64,000 bases of DNA. It comes from Chloroflexota bacterium (lineage in GTDB: Bacteria; Chloroflexota; Anaerolineae; Caldilineales; Caldilineaceae). The notes under the pieces are model-generated. The model had not been told where the DNA came from. It did no database searches and was given only the letters and a program-made list of their open reading frames with translations. Numbering within the stretch: the first letter of the stretch is position 1; each line of letters opens with the position of its first letter. A program made the position numbers and the translations under genes. This document shows, piece by piece, positions 32,523 to 42,582 of this stretch. Where the stretch lies: contig JAGWYN010000017.1 of NCBI GenBank assembly GCA_018969295.1, positions 26,509-90,508 of the forward strand. Direction: 5' to 3'.

Positions 32523-35500
32523 ATGAACCTTGTTGAGATTGTAGAAGGCAGTGCACGGGCGTACCCTGATCGTCTGGCCCTTCGATTTGAAGATCAGCGG
32601 TTGACCTATGCAGAGCTTGACCAGACCTGCAGCCGAGCTGCGAACGGGCTGGAACGAGTGGGGCTGCAGCGTGGGGATCGGGCGGCAATTTGGTTGCCCA
32701 ACAGCGTGGCTTTTGTCGTCGCCTATCTGGGGGTACAAAAGGTGGGTGCGGTGGCTGTCACTGTCAACACGGCCTTCAAAGCGGAGGAGCTCCAGCATAT
32801 TCTGGCGGACAGCGGGGCTCGGCTGCTCATCACGACGGCTGCTTTGTATGCAGGGCTAGGGGGGGCGGCATTGGCGCAGGTCGAGCAGGTGCTGCTGGTA
32901 GACGGCGAGCAGGAGGGGCTTCTTGCCTTTGCTGCGTTGCTGGAGCACTCCTCGTCTGTTTATGGCTGTGCGGAGATGGCGCCAGACGATCCGGCGATTT
33001 TTTTGTACACGTCGGGGACAACGGGGTTTCCCAAAGGGGCGATTTTGTCGCATGGGGCAGCGGTCACGGCGGTCCAGATGGTGGTGGATGGCCTGGGTCT
33101 GTGTGTGGAGGACCGGGTGTTGCTGCCGCTGTCGTTGTTTCACAGTTTTGGGCAGGCGGCGGCTTTTCTGCCCACGCTGGCTGTGGGTGCGACGCTTTTG
33201 CTGCTGTCACACTTCGAGCCCCAGCCGGTGCTGGCTGCCATTGAGGAGCAGGCGGCGACCGTTTTTTTCGGGGTTCCGACGGTCTATCTTGTATTGTTGG
33301 CCCAGGCGGAGCCGGCCCGACTGCGGTCGGTGCGGCGCTGGCTGTCGGCTGGGGCTGCGCTGCCGTTGGCGGTGGCGAGCGAGTGGCAGGCGCGTGGCGG
33401 CCTTCCGATCCAGGAAGGGTATGGGTTGACCGAAATTTTTTTGGCGACCTTCAATCCGGAACCGTTGGTCAAGCCTGGTTCGGTGGGGCGGCCTCTGGCA
33501 GGGGTTCGTCTGCAGATTGTCGACGCTGCGGGAGAGGCTGTGTCGGCTGGCCAGCTGGGGGAGGTGGTGGTACAAACTCCCAGCTGTATGCTTGGTTACT
33601 GGCAGCGCCCCCACGAGAGTGCGTCCGTGTTGCGCGGTGGTGGTTTTCACACCGGCGATATAGGGCGGCTGGATGCAGACGGTTATCTGTACATTGTCGA
33701 CCGCATCAAAGACATGGTCAACGTCGGTGGGGTCAAGGTCTACCCATCCGAGGTCGAACAGCGGCTCTGTGAGCATCCGGCAGTGGCAGAAGCGGCGGTT
33801 TTTGGTGTTCCTGAGCCGGTGTTGGGCGAGCAGGTGCAGGCCAGCGTGGTTTTGAAGCCTCGGTCTGTCGTGGACGCACGGGAATTGGTCCTGTTTTGCG
33901 GCCAGGGACTTGCCGAATTCAAAGTGCCCAGCCAGATCCATATCGTCGATCAGCTGCCCAAAAATCGGACGGGCAAATTGCTCAAGCGGCTTCTGCGCGA
34001 CCAGTACATGCAGGAGGGGCAGTCTGCCGAGGGTGGGCTGCGAAACGCGCTGCCGGCCGCGGTTGTACAGAAAGCTGACGGGGAGAAGGGTGATGGGGCT
34101 GTCTTGGCTCGTTGGATGGCGACCTGGCTGGCCGACCGGCTGCAGGTTGCTGTGGAAGAGATCGGGATGGAGCAGCCTTTTGCCGAGATGGGGTTGACCT
34201 CGGTGATGGCTGTCAACCTGGCCCACGCTTTGGGTGCGTGGTTGGGGTGTTCGCTGCAGGCGATTTTGCTTTGGAATTTTCCGACCATTGCTGCGGTGGT
34301 GCGCCATTTGCGGACAGAAGGGCAGTCGGTGGGTGCCGTATCTGGCCAGGCTGGCAGCGCACACCGGCTGCCGGCGTCTCCTTCTGGGTCGGCGGATTCT
34401 GTTGCGCTGATCGGGATCGGCTGTCGCCTGCCGGGGGGGGCGGATACTCCTGAAAAATTTTGGCAGCTGCTGCGTGCTGGGGTTGACACGGTGGCGGAGA
34501 TTCCGGCTGCGCGGTGGGAGGTGGGCGCCTATTACGATCCCAGGCCGCAAGTGGCGGGCAAGATGTATGTGCGTGCCGGCAGTTTTTTAGAGGAAGTCGA
34601 TCGCTTCGATGCTCAGTTTTTTGGTATTGCACCGTTGGAGGCGGCCAGCATGGACCCGCAGCAGCGGCTCTTGTTGGAAGTCAGCTGGGAAGCGTTGGAG
34701 CACGCCAATGTACTGGCAGATTCGTTGCGGGAGAGCCGCACCGGGGTCTATGTAGGGGCTTTTTGGGACGACTATTCAGCCGGGCACCTGTACAACGCGG
34801 CCCCCGACCAGATCGACAGCTACCGTCTGCTGGGCCATCTGCGTGGGATGACAGCGGGGCGGCTGGCCTATGTGTTGGGGCTGCAGGGGCCTGTCATGCA
34901 GGTGGATACGGCCTGTTCTTCGTCGTTGTTGGCGGTGCATCTGGCTTGCCAGTCGCTGCGTGTCGGGGAGTGCGACCTGGCGCTGGCGGGTGGGGTCAAC
35001 CTGCTGTTGGGGCCGGAACAGCTGGTCGGGCTTTGTCAGATGGGGGCTGTTGCGGCGGATGGGCGATGCAAGACCTTTGCGGCAGGGGCCGATGGGTTTG
35101 GGGTCGGTGAAGGGGCTGGCATGGTGGTTTTGAAACGTCTGGCAGATGCAGAGCGAGACGGAGACCGGATTTTGGCGGTGATTCGGGGTTCTGCGGTCAA
35201 CCATGACGGGGCGAGCAACGGGCTGACGGCACCAAACGGGCGTGCTCAGGAGGCGATGTTGCGCCAGGCGCTGGAGAATGCCCATCTGCAGCCGGCGCAG
35301 ATCCAGTATGTCGAAACACATGGCACGGGCACTGTGTTGGGGGATCCGATCGAGGTGCAGGCGCTTCTCCAGGTGTTGGGTGCAGGGCGGACCCAGCCTC
35401 TCTGGCTGGGGTCGGTCAAAAGCAACATTGGCCATCTGGCGGCGGCTGCGGGGATTGCTGCGTTGATCAAGGTGGTGCTTTCGTTGCAGGCGGGCGAGAT

Positions 35501-38500
35501 TCCGCCCAATCTTCACTTTGACAGACCGAACCCTCACATTCCCTGGGAGCGTTCGCTGCTGGCTGTGCCGGTTGTTCCGGTGGCGTGGCCGGCAGCAGAG
35601 CGGCGTCTGGCAGGGGTCAGCAGTTTTGGGTTGACTGGCACCAATGTGCATCTGATCGTAGAAGCGCCACCTGCCCTTGAGCTGCCGGTGAGGGAGGAGC
35701 CACGTCCCTGTCATCTGTTGACGCTGTCGGCGCACAGCGAGCAGGCGTTGGCCGCTCAAATTGAGCGGATGGAGCAGGTTTTGGAATTGGCGCCGGCCCA
35801 CCAGTCGAGCCAGAGCTGGCTGGCGGATCTGTGTTATACCGCAGCTACCCGTCGGACCCACTGGAATTGTCGGCTGGGGGTTGTTGCGGCCGACCTGGAC
35901 GGCATGCGTGCCGGGCTGCGCCGGGCGCGCGATGGGGGCGAGGTGCCAGGTGTCGTCCGCAGCAGGCGGGGCGCCATGCCTCCACGGGTGGCGTTTCTGT
36001 TTGCCGGGCAAGGCCCGCAGTATGCTGGCATGGGCCATCAGCTGTACACCACAGAGCCTCTGTTTCGGCAGATCCTGCAGCAGTGTGACGCCTTTCTGCG
36101 GGGGTGGTTGGAGCGGCCGTTGTTAGAGGTCTTGTATGGGCTCGACCCGGCAGCGTCCGATGCGCTGTTGAATGCAGCGACCTACGCCCAGCCGGCGTTG
36201 TTTGCGGTGGAATATGCGTTGGCTTCGCTTTGGCGTTCCTGGGGGATCGAGCCGGCGGCGGTGCTGGGGCATAGCCTGGGAGAGTACGCTGCCGCGTGTG
36301 TAGCGGGAGTCTTCTCGCTGGAAGATGGCTTGAAACTGGTTGCGACCCGTGGGCGGCTGATGCAGGAGGTAGCTCCTCAGGGGCAGATGGTGGCTGTGTT
36401 GGGGGGGGAAGCCGACGTCCGGCGTGTCCTGGCTCCGTATGCGCGGGCAGTTGCTGTGGCGGCGATCAACGCGCCGCAAAATTTGGTGATAGCGGGGGAT
36501 GTTTCTGCGATTCAAGATTCGGTCTGTGCGTTGCAGCAGGCTGGCATTGCCACGCGGCCACTGAAAATTTATGTAGCTTCCCATTCGCCGTTGATGGAGC
36601 CGATCTTGGACGAATTGATGGCTGTGGCCAAAACGGTGCGGTACCGGCGTCCGCAGCTGCCGGTGGTCTCGAATGTCACCGGTCATCTGGCCGAGGAGAG
36701 ATTGGCGACGCCGGCGTATTGGCGTCAGCATCTGCGGGAGCCGGTGCAGTTTGCGCGGGGGATGGAGACGCTTGCTGCGTTGGGGATCGACGCGCTGGTG
36801 GAGAGTGGTCCCAAGGCAACGTTGCTGGGGCTTGGCGAGCAGTGTCTGCCGGCGGATCCGGGCCGTCTGTGGTTGCGCAGCATTCAGCCCAAACAGGAAG
36901 AATGGCAGCAGATGTTGGAGAGTCTGGCACTGCTGCATGGGCGTGGCGCTGCGGTGGACTGGCACGGCTTCGACCGTGCGGGGGGGCGTGTCCCGGTCAC
37001 CCTGCCGTGCTATCCGTTCCAGCGTCAGCGGTACTGGTTGGACGACACCCGCCATTCTGCTGCCAAACCTGCTGCCAAACCTGCTGCCAAACCTGCTGTC
37101 GAGCCGGTGTCGACCGAACCGGCGGTGGGGGGGCATCCGCTGTTGGGGCGGCAGGTTGCTTCGGTATTGGCTGCGCGCAGCCGGGAGATCCTCTTTGAGA
37201 GCCGGATCGATCTGGCGGTGTTGCCCTATCTGGCTGATCACACGCTGTTGGAGCAGAAGATTTTGCCAGGGGCAGGGTATTGGGAGATGGTGTTGGCGGC
37301 GGCTGGGCAGCTTGGGGTACAGGCGGTGCTGGCAGAGTGCACGCTCCAGCAGGGGTTGTTTTTTCCCTTCTGGGAAGGGATGGAGGGGGCTGCCGTCACG
37401 GTGCAGCTGGTGTTGACGCCGGCGGCGGACGGGTATCAGTGGCAGGTTTACAGCCTGGCAGCGGGCTCCATGGGGGAGTGGACGCTTCACGCCACGGGCC
37501 GGTTGCTTGCGCAGCGTGCGGCGGCGGGGCCTGAGTGGGTGGATCGGGCAGCGCTGGGTGTGCGGTGTGCTGCTGCGGTTGACCTGACCTGGCTCGACCG
37601 AAAATTTGAGAAACAAGGGATTGTCTATGGGCCTCAGTTTCAGGCATTAACGGCGCTTTTCATGGGGGACGACGAAGCCTTGGGGGAGATTGTGCTGCCC
37701 GAGCCAGTGCAGGCGGATGCGGGCCGCTATCGGCTGCACCCGGTGCTGCTGGACGCTGCGCTGCGGATGTCCAGCAGTCTGCTGTCGGGGGAGGAGTCTG
37801 AACCCTATCTGCCATTCAGCCTGGAGCGGTTGGTGTTTTACGGGCAGGGTGGCCAGACGCGTCTGTGGAGCCATGTGCAGCGGCGGGCCGGCGCTTCGGG
37901 CAGCCATTCTGTCGACCTGACGCTCTTCGACGATGCGGGGCAGGTGGTGGCACAGCTGGTCGATCTCACCTTGCGCCGGGCCAGCCGTCAGCTTTTGTTG
38001 GGTCAACAACGCCGGTTGGACTGGCTCTATACGCTGGCGTGGAAGCCAGCGAGCCGGTCCGGCCACTCTCGGTGGGTGTCCGAGCCAGGCCATTGGTGGA
38101 TCCTGGCAGATAGGCAGGGGCAGGGAGAGGCGCTGGCGGCGCACCTGGAAGCGCAGGGGGAGCGCTGTCTGCTGCGGGTTCGCCCTGTCGGCGGCGCCGA
38201 TCCAGAGTGGTTTCGGCAGCTTTTGGTGGGGCAGCCGGACAAAGTGCGTGGGGTGGTTTTTTTGTGGGGGTTGGATCTGCAGGAGCGTGATCTGCTGGCT
38301 GTGCCGGCTGCGGCGATCCAGCTGAGCGTGGAAGCGCTGCAGCTGGTCCAGGTGTTGCTGCAGAGTGGGCAGGCACCCCGGCTGTGGTGGGTGACACGAC
38401 AGGCAGCGGGGCCAGATGCGACAGAGGTGGGGCAGGCGCCGTTGTGGGGGATTGGGCGCACGCTGCACTGGGAGCAGCCCGAGCTGGCGTGTACCTGTGT

Positions 38501-41096
38501 TGACCTGTCTGGGCAGGAAAGTGCGCAGGCGTTGTTTGAAGAAATCTGGCTGGCTGACGGTGAGAACCAGGTGTTGTTGCGTGGGGGAGAGCGACGGGTG
38601 GCGCGGCTGGTGCGTCACAGCGAGCCGGTGAAGCCGTTGCCTCTGCTGGATCCGCAGGCCAGCTATCTGGTGACGGGGGGGTTGGGTGGGTTGGGGCTGC
38701 AGGTGGCCCGGTGGCTGGCCGACCGTGGCGCGCGTCAGCTTGTGCTGGCCGGCCGTCGGGGGGGGGCGACTGCAGAGGCCCGCCGGGCGATCCAGGCGTT
38801 GGAGGAGGTGGGCGTGCGTGTGGCGGTGGTGCAGGCAGACTTGGGGCAGCCGGTCGAGGTCGAGCGGCTGTTGGCGGCCTGCCAGGCGGTTGCGCTGCTG
38901 CGCGGGGTGGTGCATGCTGCGGGTGTGATCGACGATGGTCTGCTGCTTCAGCAGACGGCAGAGAGGTTGGAGCGGGTGATGGCAGCCAAGGTGGTGGGGA
39001 GCTGGCAGCTGCATTTGCAGACGCTTGCTTTGCCGCTGGATTTCTTTGTCTGTTTTTCGTCGATCGCCTCGCTGTTGGGGAATCAGGGCCAGAGCACCTA
39101 TGCCGCTGCCAATGCCTTTATGGATGTGTTGGCCCATCGGCGTCGTCGGGCAGGCCAGCCGGCCACGGCGATCAACTGGGGGGGCTGGTCTGAGGTAGGG
39201 TTGGCGGCTGAGCTGGTCAGGAGCACTGCGGCAGCGGGGATGGGGGCCATCGCGCCAGCCCAGGGGCTAGAGCTGTTGGGAATACTGATGGCACACCAGG
39301 CGCCCCAGGTGGGGGTGCTGCCGATCCAGTGGCGTCGTTTGGAACAGACCCTGACCCATCCGCTGCCTGTGTTGAGCGAGTTGTTGGGGCAGGGGATGCA
39401 GCAGGGGATGCAGCAGGGGACGTCTTTGCGGCAGCAGCTGGACCAGCTTCGGGGTGAGGAACGCGATCTGCGGGTCAAAGCGCATGTGCAGGAACTGGCG
39501 CTCAAATTGTTGGGCACCGTACCGGGGGACGACGAAAATTTTTTGGCGTTTGGGCTGGACTCGTTGATGTCGATCCAGCTGGCCAATCGTCTGTCGATGT
39601 CTTTGGGGATTGCCCTGCCATCGACGCTGGCGTTCACTTACGAGACCCTCGGCCGGCTGGTCCACTATCTGATCGAAAGGCTGGCTGACGGGGTGCCGGC
39701 AGAAAAGTCCCGGTCGATGCTGTCGAGCGCCGCACCGCTGACCGACTGGGTTCCTCAACTGTACAACCAGCGAGAGTGCTATCTTTGGCATGAAGCTGCG
39801 GCCAACAAAGCCTGTCTCCACATCCCACAGTGCGTGTACATCCATTCGCCGGTGGAGAGTCGGCGTTTGGAAAGGGCGCTGCAGGCATTGGTGGAGCGGC
39901 ACATGGCGCTGCGCACGGTCTACATGCGACAGGGGGGCGACCTGCTGCAGCGCACCTTGCCTGCCCAGCGTGTAGATTTTGCGGCGGTCGTTCTGGAGGA
40001 ACAGCCGTGGTCGTCCGTAGTGGAAGCGATTCTGGCAGATGCGTGCGCGCCATTTGATTTGACGCAGGGGCCTGTGCTGCGTGGGCGGCTGTACAGCCGC
40101 ACCGACGACGACCACCTCTTTCTGCTGGTCGTCCATCACATTGCGGCAGATGCGACAGCGTTGAGTGTGCTGGTCAGTGAGCTTTGGAAGATCTACGGCG
40201 CGCTGGGGGAGGGAGGCGAACCTGTGTTGCCTGCAATTCGGGCAGATTGGGCGGACTTTGTGCGCTGGCAGGATGCGCTGTTGCAGGGGGCGGAAGGAGA
40301 GCGGCTGTGGCGATACTGGCAGCATCAGCTGCGAGGAGAGCTGCCCCAGCTGGCGCTGCCGACCGACCTGCCTCGCCCGGTGCAGGACAGCCATGCGGGG
40401 CGTCCCTACGTCTTTGCGCTGGAGGAAAAGTTGACCGAGTCCCTGCGTCAGCTGGCCCAACGGGAGAACTGTACGCTCTACATGGTTCTGATGGCTGGTT
40501 TTCAACTGTGGTTGCATGGCTACACTTTGCAGCGGGATCTGCTGGTAGCGGCGCATGTGGCGAACCGCAACGACCTGATGTTTGCCGATGTGGTCGGGTA
40601 CCTGGCTGATACCTTTCCGATCCGGGCGCAGATCCCCGCAGGGGCCACCTTTCAAAGTGTTCTGCACCAGGTGCAGCAGACAATTCTTGCTGCCATGGAA
40701 CATCAGGGGCTGCCCATGCGGCTGTTGGCGGAGCGGTTGGGGGTGGCGGTGGAGCCGTCGCAGACAGTGCTCTGTCAGGTCTGGTTTACGTTGCTGCCGC
40801 TGCGTCTCTTTCAAGAGAATGGAGAACTCTTTCAAGTGGGGGCTGGGTCGATCGAGCGGGGCGGCCTGGTGTTGGAAGCGGCGGATCTGTTGCCGGCGTG
40901 GCTGGGGGCCTGGTACGATCTGGAAATGATTCTGACGGAAGGGGAGTCGGTCGTTTTTGGGACCCTGGTCTACAAAACCGATCTGTTTGTCGAATCGACC
41001 GTTCGGCAGATGATTGCTGAGTACTGCGCCTTGCTGGAACGGATCGTTGCCGAACCTGGGCGGGTGGTTGCTGAGCTGTCTGCCGTTGCGGTGTAG
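32523..41096 (+). CDS. Type I polyketide synthase with acyl-AMP ligase loading and terminal condensation domain
   Basis: A 2857-residue megasynthase. Order: fatty-acyl-AMP ligase (1-510; LYTSGTTGFPKG near 161, KNRTGKLLK near 480), ACP (S560 in LTSVMA), ketosynthase (about 625-1050; C798, H933, H971), acyltransferase (S1251 in GHSLGE; a VASH motif leaning to methylmalonyl), dehydratase (H1573, D1744, both motifs altered), ketoreductase (TGGLGGLG near 2053; SSIAS...YAAANAF), ACP (S2347 in GLDSLM) and a condensation/acyltransferase domain (HHIAADA at 2538-2544). No ER or thioesterase is seen. The predicted job is to activate a fatty acid, extend it once or a few times, and pass it to an alcohol or amine. 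GGAAG precedes the ATG. The P-type ATPase is 14 bp upstream. Confidence 0.93.
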   Translation: MNLVEIVEGSARAYPDRLALRFEDQRLTYAELDQTCSRAANGLERVGLQRGDRAAIWLPNSVAFVVAYLGVQKVGAVAVTVNTAFKAEELQHILADSGARLLITTAALYAGLGGAALAQVEQVLLVDGEQEGLLAFAALLEHSSSVYGCAEMAPDDPAIFLYTSGTTGFPKGAILSHGAAVTAVQMVVDGLGLCVEDRVLLPLSLFHSFGQAAAFLPTLAVGATLLLLSHFEPQPVLAAIEEQAATVFFGVPTVYLVLLAQAEPARLRSVRRWLSAGAALPLAVASEWQARGGLPIQEGYGLTEIFLATFNPEPLVKPGSVGRPLAGVRLQIVDAAGEAVSAGQLGEVVVQTPSCMLGYWQRPHESASVLRGGGFHTGDIGRLDADGYLYIVDRIKDMVNVGGVKVYPSEVEQRLCEHPAVAEAAVFGVPEPVLGEQVQASVVLKPRSVVDARELVLFCGQGLAEFKVPSQIHIVDQLPKNRTGKLLKRLLRDQYMQEGQSAEGGLRNALPAAVVQKADGEKGDGAVLARWMATWLADRLQVAVEEIGMEQPFAEMGLTSVMAVNLAHALGAWLGCSLQAILLWNFPTIAAVVRHLRTEGQSVGAVSGQAGSAHRLPASPSGSADSVALIGIGCRLPGGADTPEKFWQLLRAGVDTVAEIPAARWEVGAYYDPRPQVAGKMYVRAGSFLEEVDRFDAQFFGIAPLEAASMDPQQRLLLEVSWEALEHANVLADSLRESRTGVYVGAFWDDYSAGHLYNAAPDQIDSYRLLGHLRGMTAGRLAYVLGLQGPVMQVDTACSSSLLAVHLACQSLRVGECDLALAGGVNLLLGPEQLVGLCQMGAVAADGRCKTFAAGADGFGVGEGAGMVVLKRLADAERDGDRILAVIRGSAVNHDGASNGLTAPNGRAQEAMLRQALENAHLQPAQIQYVETHGTGTVLGDPIEVQALLQVLGAGRTQPLWLGSVKSNIGHLAAAAGIAALIKVVLSLQAGEIPPNLHFDRPNPHIPWERSLLAVPVVPVAWPAAERRLAGVSSFGLTGTNVHLIVEAPPALELPVREEPRPCHLLTLSAHSEQALAAQIERMEQVLELAPAHQSSQSWLADLCYTAATRRTHWNCRLGVVAADLDGMRAGLRRARDGGEVPGVVRSRRGAMPPRVAFLFAGQGPQYAGMGHQLYTTEPLFRQILQQCDAFLRGWLERPLLEVLYGLDPAASDALLNAATYAQPALFAVEYALASLWRSWGIEPAAVLGHSLGEYAAACVAGVFSLEDGLKLVATRGRLMQEVAPQGQMVAVLGGEADVRRVLAPYARAVAVAAINAPQNLVIAGDVSAIQDSVCALQQAGIATRPLKIYVASHSPLMEPILDELMAVAKTVRYRRPQLPVVSNVTGHLAEERLATPAYWRQHLREPVQFARGMETLAALGIDALVESGPKATLLGLGEQCLPADPGRLWLRSIQPKQEEWQQMLESLALLHGRGAAVDWHGFDRAGGRVPVTLPCYPFQRQRYWLDDTRHSAAKPAAKPAAKPAVEPVSTEPAVGGHPLLGRQVASVLAARSREILFESRIDLAVLPYLADHTLLEQKILPGAGYWEMVLAAAGQLGVQAVLAECTLQQGLFFPFWEGMEGAAVTVQLVLTPAADGYQWQVYSLAAGSMGEWTLHATGRLLAQRAAAGPEWVDRAALGVRCAAAVDLTWLDRKFEKQGIVYGPQFQALTALFMGDDEALGEIVLPEPVQADAGRYRLHPVLLDAALRMSSSLLSGEESEPYLPFSLERLVFYGQGGQTRLWSHVQRRAGASGSHSVDLTLFDDAGQVVAQLVDLTLRRASRQLLLGQQRRLDWLYTLAWKPASRSGHSRWVSEPGHWWILADRQGQGEALAAHLEAQGERCLLRVRPVGGADPEWFRQLLVGQPDKVRGVVFLWGLDLQERDLLAVPAAAIQLSVEALQLVQVLLQSGQAPRLWWVTRQAAGPDATEVGQAPLWGIGRTLHWEQPELACTCVDLSGQESAQALFEEIWLADGENQVLLRGGERRVARLVRHSEPVKPLPLLDPQASYLVTGGLGGLGLQVARWLADRGARQLVLAGRRGGATAEARRAIQALEEVGVRVAVVQADLGQPVEVERLLAACQAVALLRGVVHAAGVIDDGLLLQQTAERLERVMAAKVVGSWQLHLQTLALPLDFFVCFSSIASLLGNQGQSTYAAANAFMDVLAHRRRRAGQPATAINWGGWSEVGLAAELVRSTAAAGMGAIAPAQGLELLGILMAHQAPQVGVLPIQWRRLEQTLTHPLPVLSELLGQGMQQGMQQGTSLRQQLDQLRGEERDLRVKAHVQELALKLLGTVPGDDENFLAFGLDSLMSIQLANRLSMSLGIALPSTLAFTYETLGRLVHYLIERLADGVPAEKSRSMLSSAAPLTDWVPQLYNQRECYLWHEAAANKACLHIPQCVYIHSPVESRRLERALQALVERHMALRTVYMRQGGDLLQRTLPAQRVDFAAVVLEEQPWSSVVEAILADACAPFDLTQGPVLRGRLYSRTDDDHLFLLVVHHIAADATALSVLVSELWKIYGALGEGGEPVLPAIRADWADFVRWQDALLQGAEGERLWRYWQHQLRGELPQLALPTDLPRPVQDSHAGRPYVFALEEKLTESLRQLAQRENCTLYMVLMAGFQLWLHGYTLQRDLLVAAHVANRNDLMFADVVGYLADTFPIRAQIPAGATFQSVLHQVQQTILAAMEHQGLPMRLLAERLGVAVEPSQTVLCQVWFTLLPLRLFQENGELFQVGAGSIERGGLVLEAADLLPAWLGAWYDLEMILTEGESVVFGTLVYKTDLFVESTVRQMIAEYCALLERIVAEPGRVVAELSAVAV
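37061..37099 (+). repeat. 12-bp in-frame repeat in the AT-DH linker of the PKS
   Basis: Three copies of GCTGCCAAACCT plus a partial fourth encode AAKP repeats between the acyltransferase and dehydratase domains. It is a flexible linker, expanded by slippage in units that keep the frame. Confidence 0.75.
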
Positions 41097-41100
41097 CCGA

Positions 41101-41166
41101 ATGCGCTTCAACTATGTGGCGTCGATGGTGCCTGGGCTGGCGGTGATCGGCGGGGTCTTTTTGCTG
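41101..41166 (+). pseudogene. Remnant of a P-type ATPase 3' end after the PKS
   Basis: The sequence encodes MRFNYVASMVPGLAVIGGVFLL, nearly identical to the C-terminal helix region of the ATPase upstream (32320-32385). It begins five bases after the PKS stop and loses similarity after 66 bp. No upstream ATPase sequence precedes it. It is a fragment left by duplication or recombination, not a gene. Confidence 0.8.
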
Positions 41167-41243
41167 GGCCTGAGAGACGGGCTGGGTGCAACCGGGCAAA
41201 ACGTGGGCAACCCAATGAGCAGGTGAGAGAGGTGGCATGCGGC

Positions 41244-42542
41244 ATGCGTCTTGAAACAATTTTTACGATGGAGAGTTCCAGCATCAAATTTGGGGCTGGA
41301 GCGACCCGTGAGGTGGGCAAAGACATCGTCGATCTGGGGGTCAGGCGGGTCATGGTGGTGACCGACCCCTACCTGGCCATGGGCGAAACTGTGGCGGTGG
41401 TGTTGGATTCGCTGCGGGCTGAGGGGGTGGATGGGGTGCTTTACGACCGCAGCCGGGTTGAGCCGACCGATGCCTCTTTTTTGGAGGCCATCCAGTTTGC
41501 TGTGGATGGAAAATTTGACGGCTATGTTGCGGTGGGAGGGGGATCCAGCATCGACACGGCCAAGGCTGCCAACCTGTATGCCACCTATCCAGCAGAGTTT
41601 CTGGCCTATGTCAACCCGCCGATCGGCGAGGGGCGGCCGGTGCCGGGCAAGCTGAAGCCTTTGGTTGCGGTGCCCACCACGGCTGGGACGGGCAGCGAGA
41701 CGACGGGGGTCGCGATCTTCGACTACGAAGCCATGCATGCCAAGACAGGGATTGCACACCGTGCGCTGCGTCCTCTGTTGGGGATCGTCGACCCTGACAA
41801 CACGCGCACCTTGCCCGGGCTGGTGGCGGCCTGCACAGGGCTGGATGTTTTGAGCCATGCCTTGGAATCGCTGACTGCGCTGCCTTACAGCCAGCGTGCT
41901 GCGCCCGACCAGCCCAAGTTGCGTCCGGCCTACCAGGGTGCCAATCCGATCAGCCAGATCTGGGCAGCGCAGGCCATCGAACTGGCGGCGAAGTATCTGG
42001 TACGTGCGGTGCAGGATTCGGGGGACGACGAGGCGCGCAGCCAGATGTTGATGGCTGCGACGCTGGCGGGCATTGGGTTTGGGAACGCTGGGGTTCATTT
42101 GCCCCACGGCATGGCCTATCCGGTGGCGGGCATGGCGGCATCGTTGTCCAGCCCCTACGTGCCTCAAGCGTACCGGGTCAGCCATGCGTTGGTGCCCCAC
42201 GGCATGGCGGTGATTTTGAACGCGCCGGCGGTCTTTCGGTTTACGGCGCCGGCGAACCCGGTGTTGCACCTTGAGGCTGCGCGGTTGATGGGGGTGGACA
42301 TTCGCGGGGCTTTGCCTGAGGATGCAGGGGATCTGCTTGCGGGCAGACTGGTGGAGATTCTGCGTGCGGTTGGGATGCCCAACGGGCTGGGGGCGCTGGG
42401 GTACGGCGCAGAACATGTGACAGAGTTGGTGGCGGGCACGCTGCCCCAGCACCGGGTGACCAAACTTTCCCCCCGCCCTGCGTCCGCCGAAGATCTGCGG
42501 GCGCTTTTTTTGGCCTCGCTCACCCTCTATCCGCCTCAGTGA
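41244..42542 (+). CDS. Iron-containing alcohol dehydrogenase (hydroxyacid-oxoacid transhydrogenase-like)
   Basis: A 432-residue group III dehydrogenase. Cofactor motifs VAVGGGSSIDTAKAANLYAT and VPTTAGTGSETTGVAIF are present, and iron ligands lie in GLDVLSHALES and NAGVHLPHGMAYPVAG...SHALVPHGMAV. The insertion around YSQRAAPDQPKLRPAYQGANPISQIW resembles hydroxyacid-oxoacid transhydrogenases (ADHFE1 type), which couple 4-hydroxybutyrate oxidation to 2-oxoglutarate reduction. The ATG at 41244 is preferred; in-frame GTG codons lie upstream at 41223 and 41232. It follows the PKS with a 147-bp gap containing the ATPase fragment. Confidence 0.88.
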   Translation: MRLETIFTMESSSIKFGAGATREVGKDIVDLGVRRVMVVTDPYLAMGETVAVVLDSLRAEGVDGVLYDRSRVEPTDASFLEAIQFAVDGKFDGYVAVGGGSSIDTAKAANLYATYPAEFLAYVNPPIGEGRPVPGKLKPLVAVPTTAGTGSETTGVAIFDYEAMHAKTGIAHRALRPLLGIVDPDNTRTLPGLVAACTGLDVLSHALESLTALPYSQRAAPDQPKLRPAYQGANPISQIWAAQAIELAAKYLVRAVQDSGDDEARSQMLMAATLAGIGFGNAGVHLPHGMAYPVAGMAASLSSPYVPQAYRVSHALVPHGMAVILNAPAVFRFTAPANPVLHLEAARLMGVDIRGALPEDAGDLLAGRLVEILRAVGMPNGLGALGYGAEHVTELVAGTLPQHRVTKLSPRPASAEDLRALFLASLTLYPPQ

Positions 42543-42582
42543 GGTTGTTGTCTTTGGGCAAGCAGCCAGGGTATGTGCAGGG

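Noticed and set aside
33207..41111. Several 400-600-codon minus-strand frames opposite the PKS
   Set aside because: All are antisense to conserved catalytic domains and show reverse-frame composition.
41014..41226. A small gene after the PKS from a plus-strand frame of about 70 codons
   Set aside because: Its only recognisable part is the 22-residue ATPase fragment; it starts inside the PKS gene and has no ribosome binding site.
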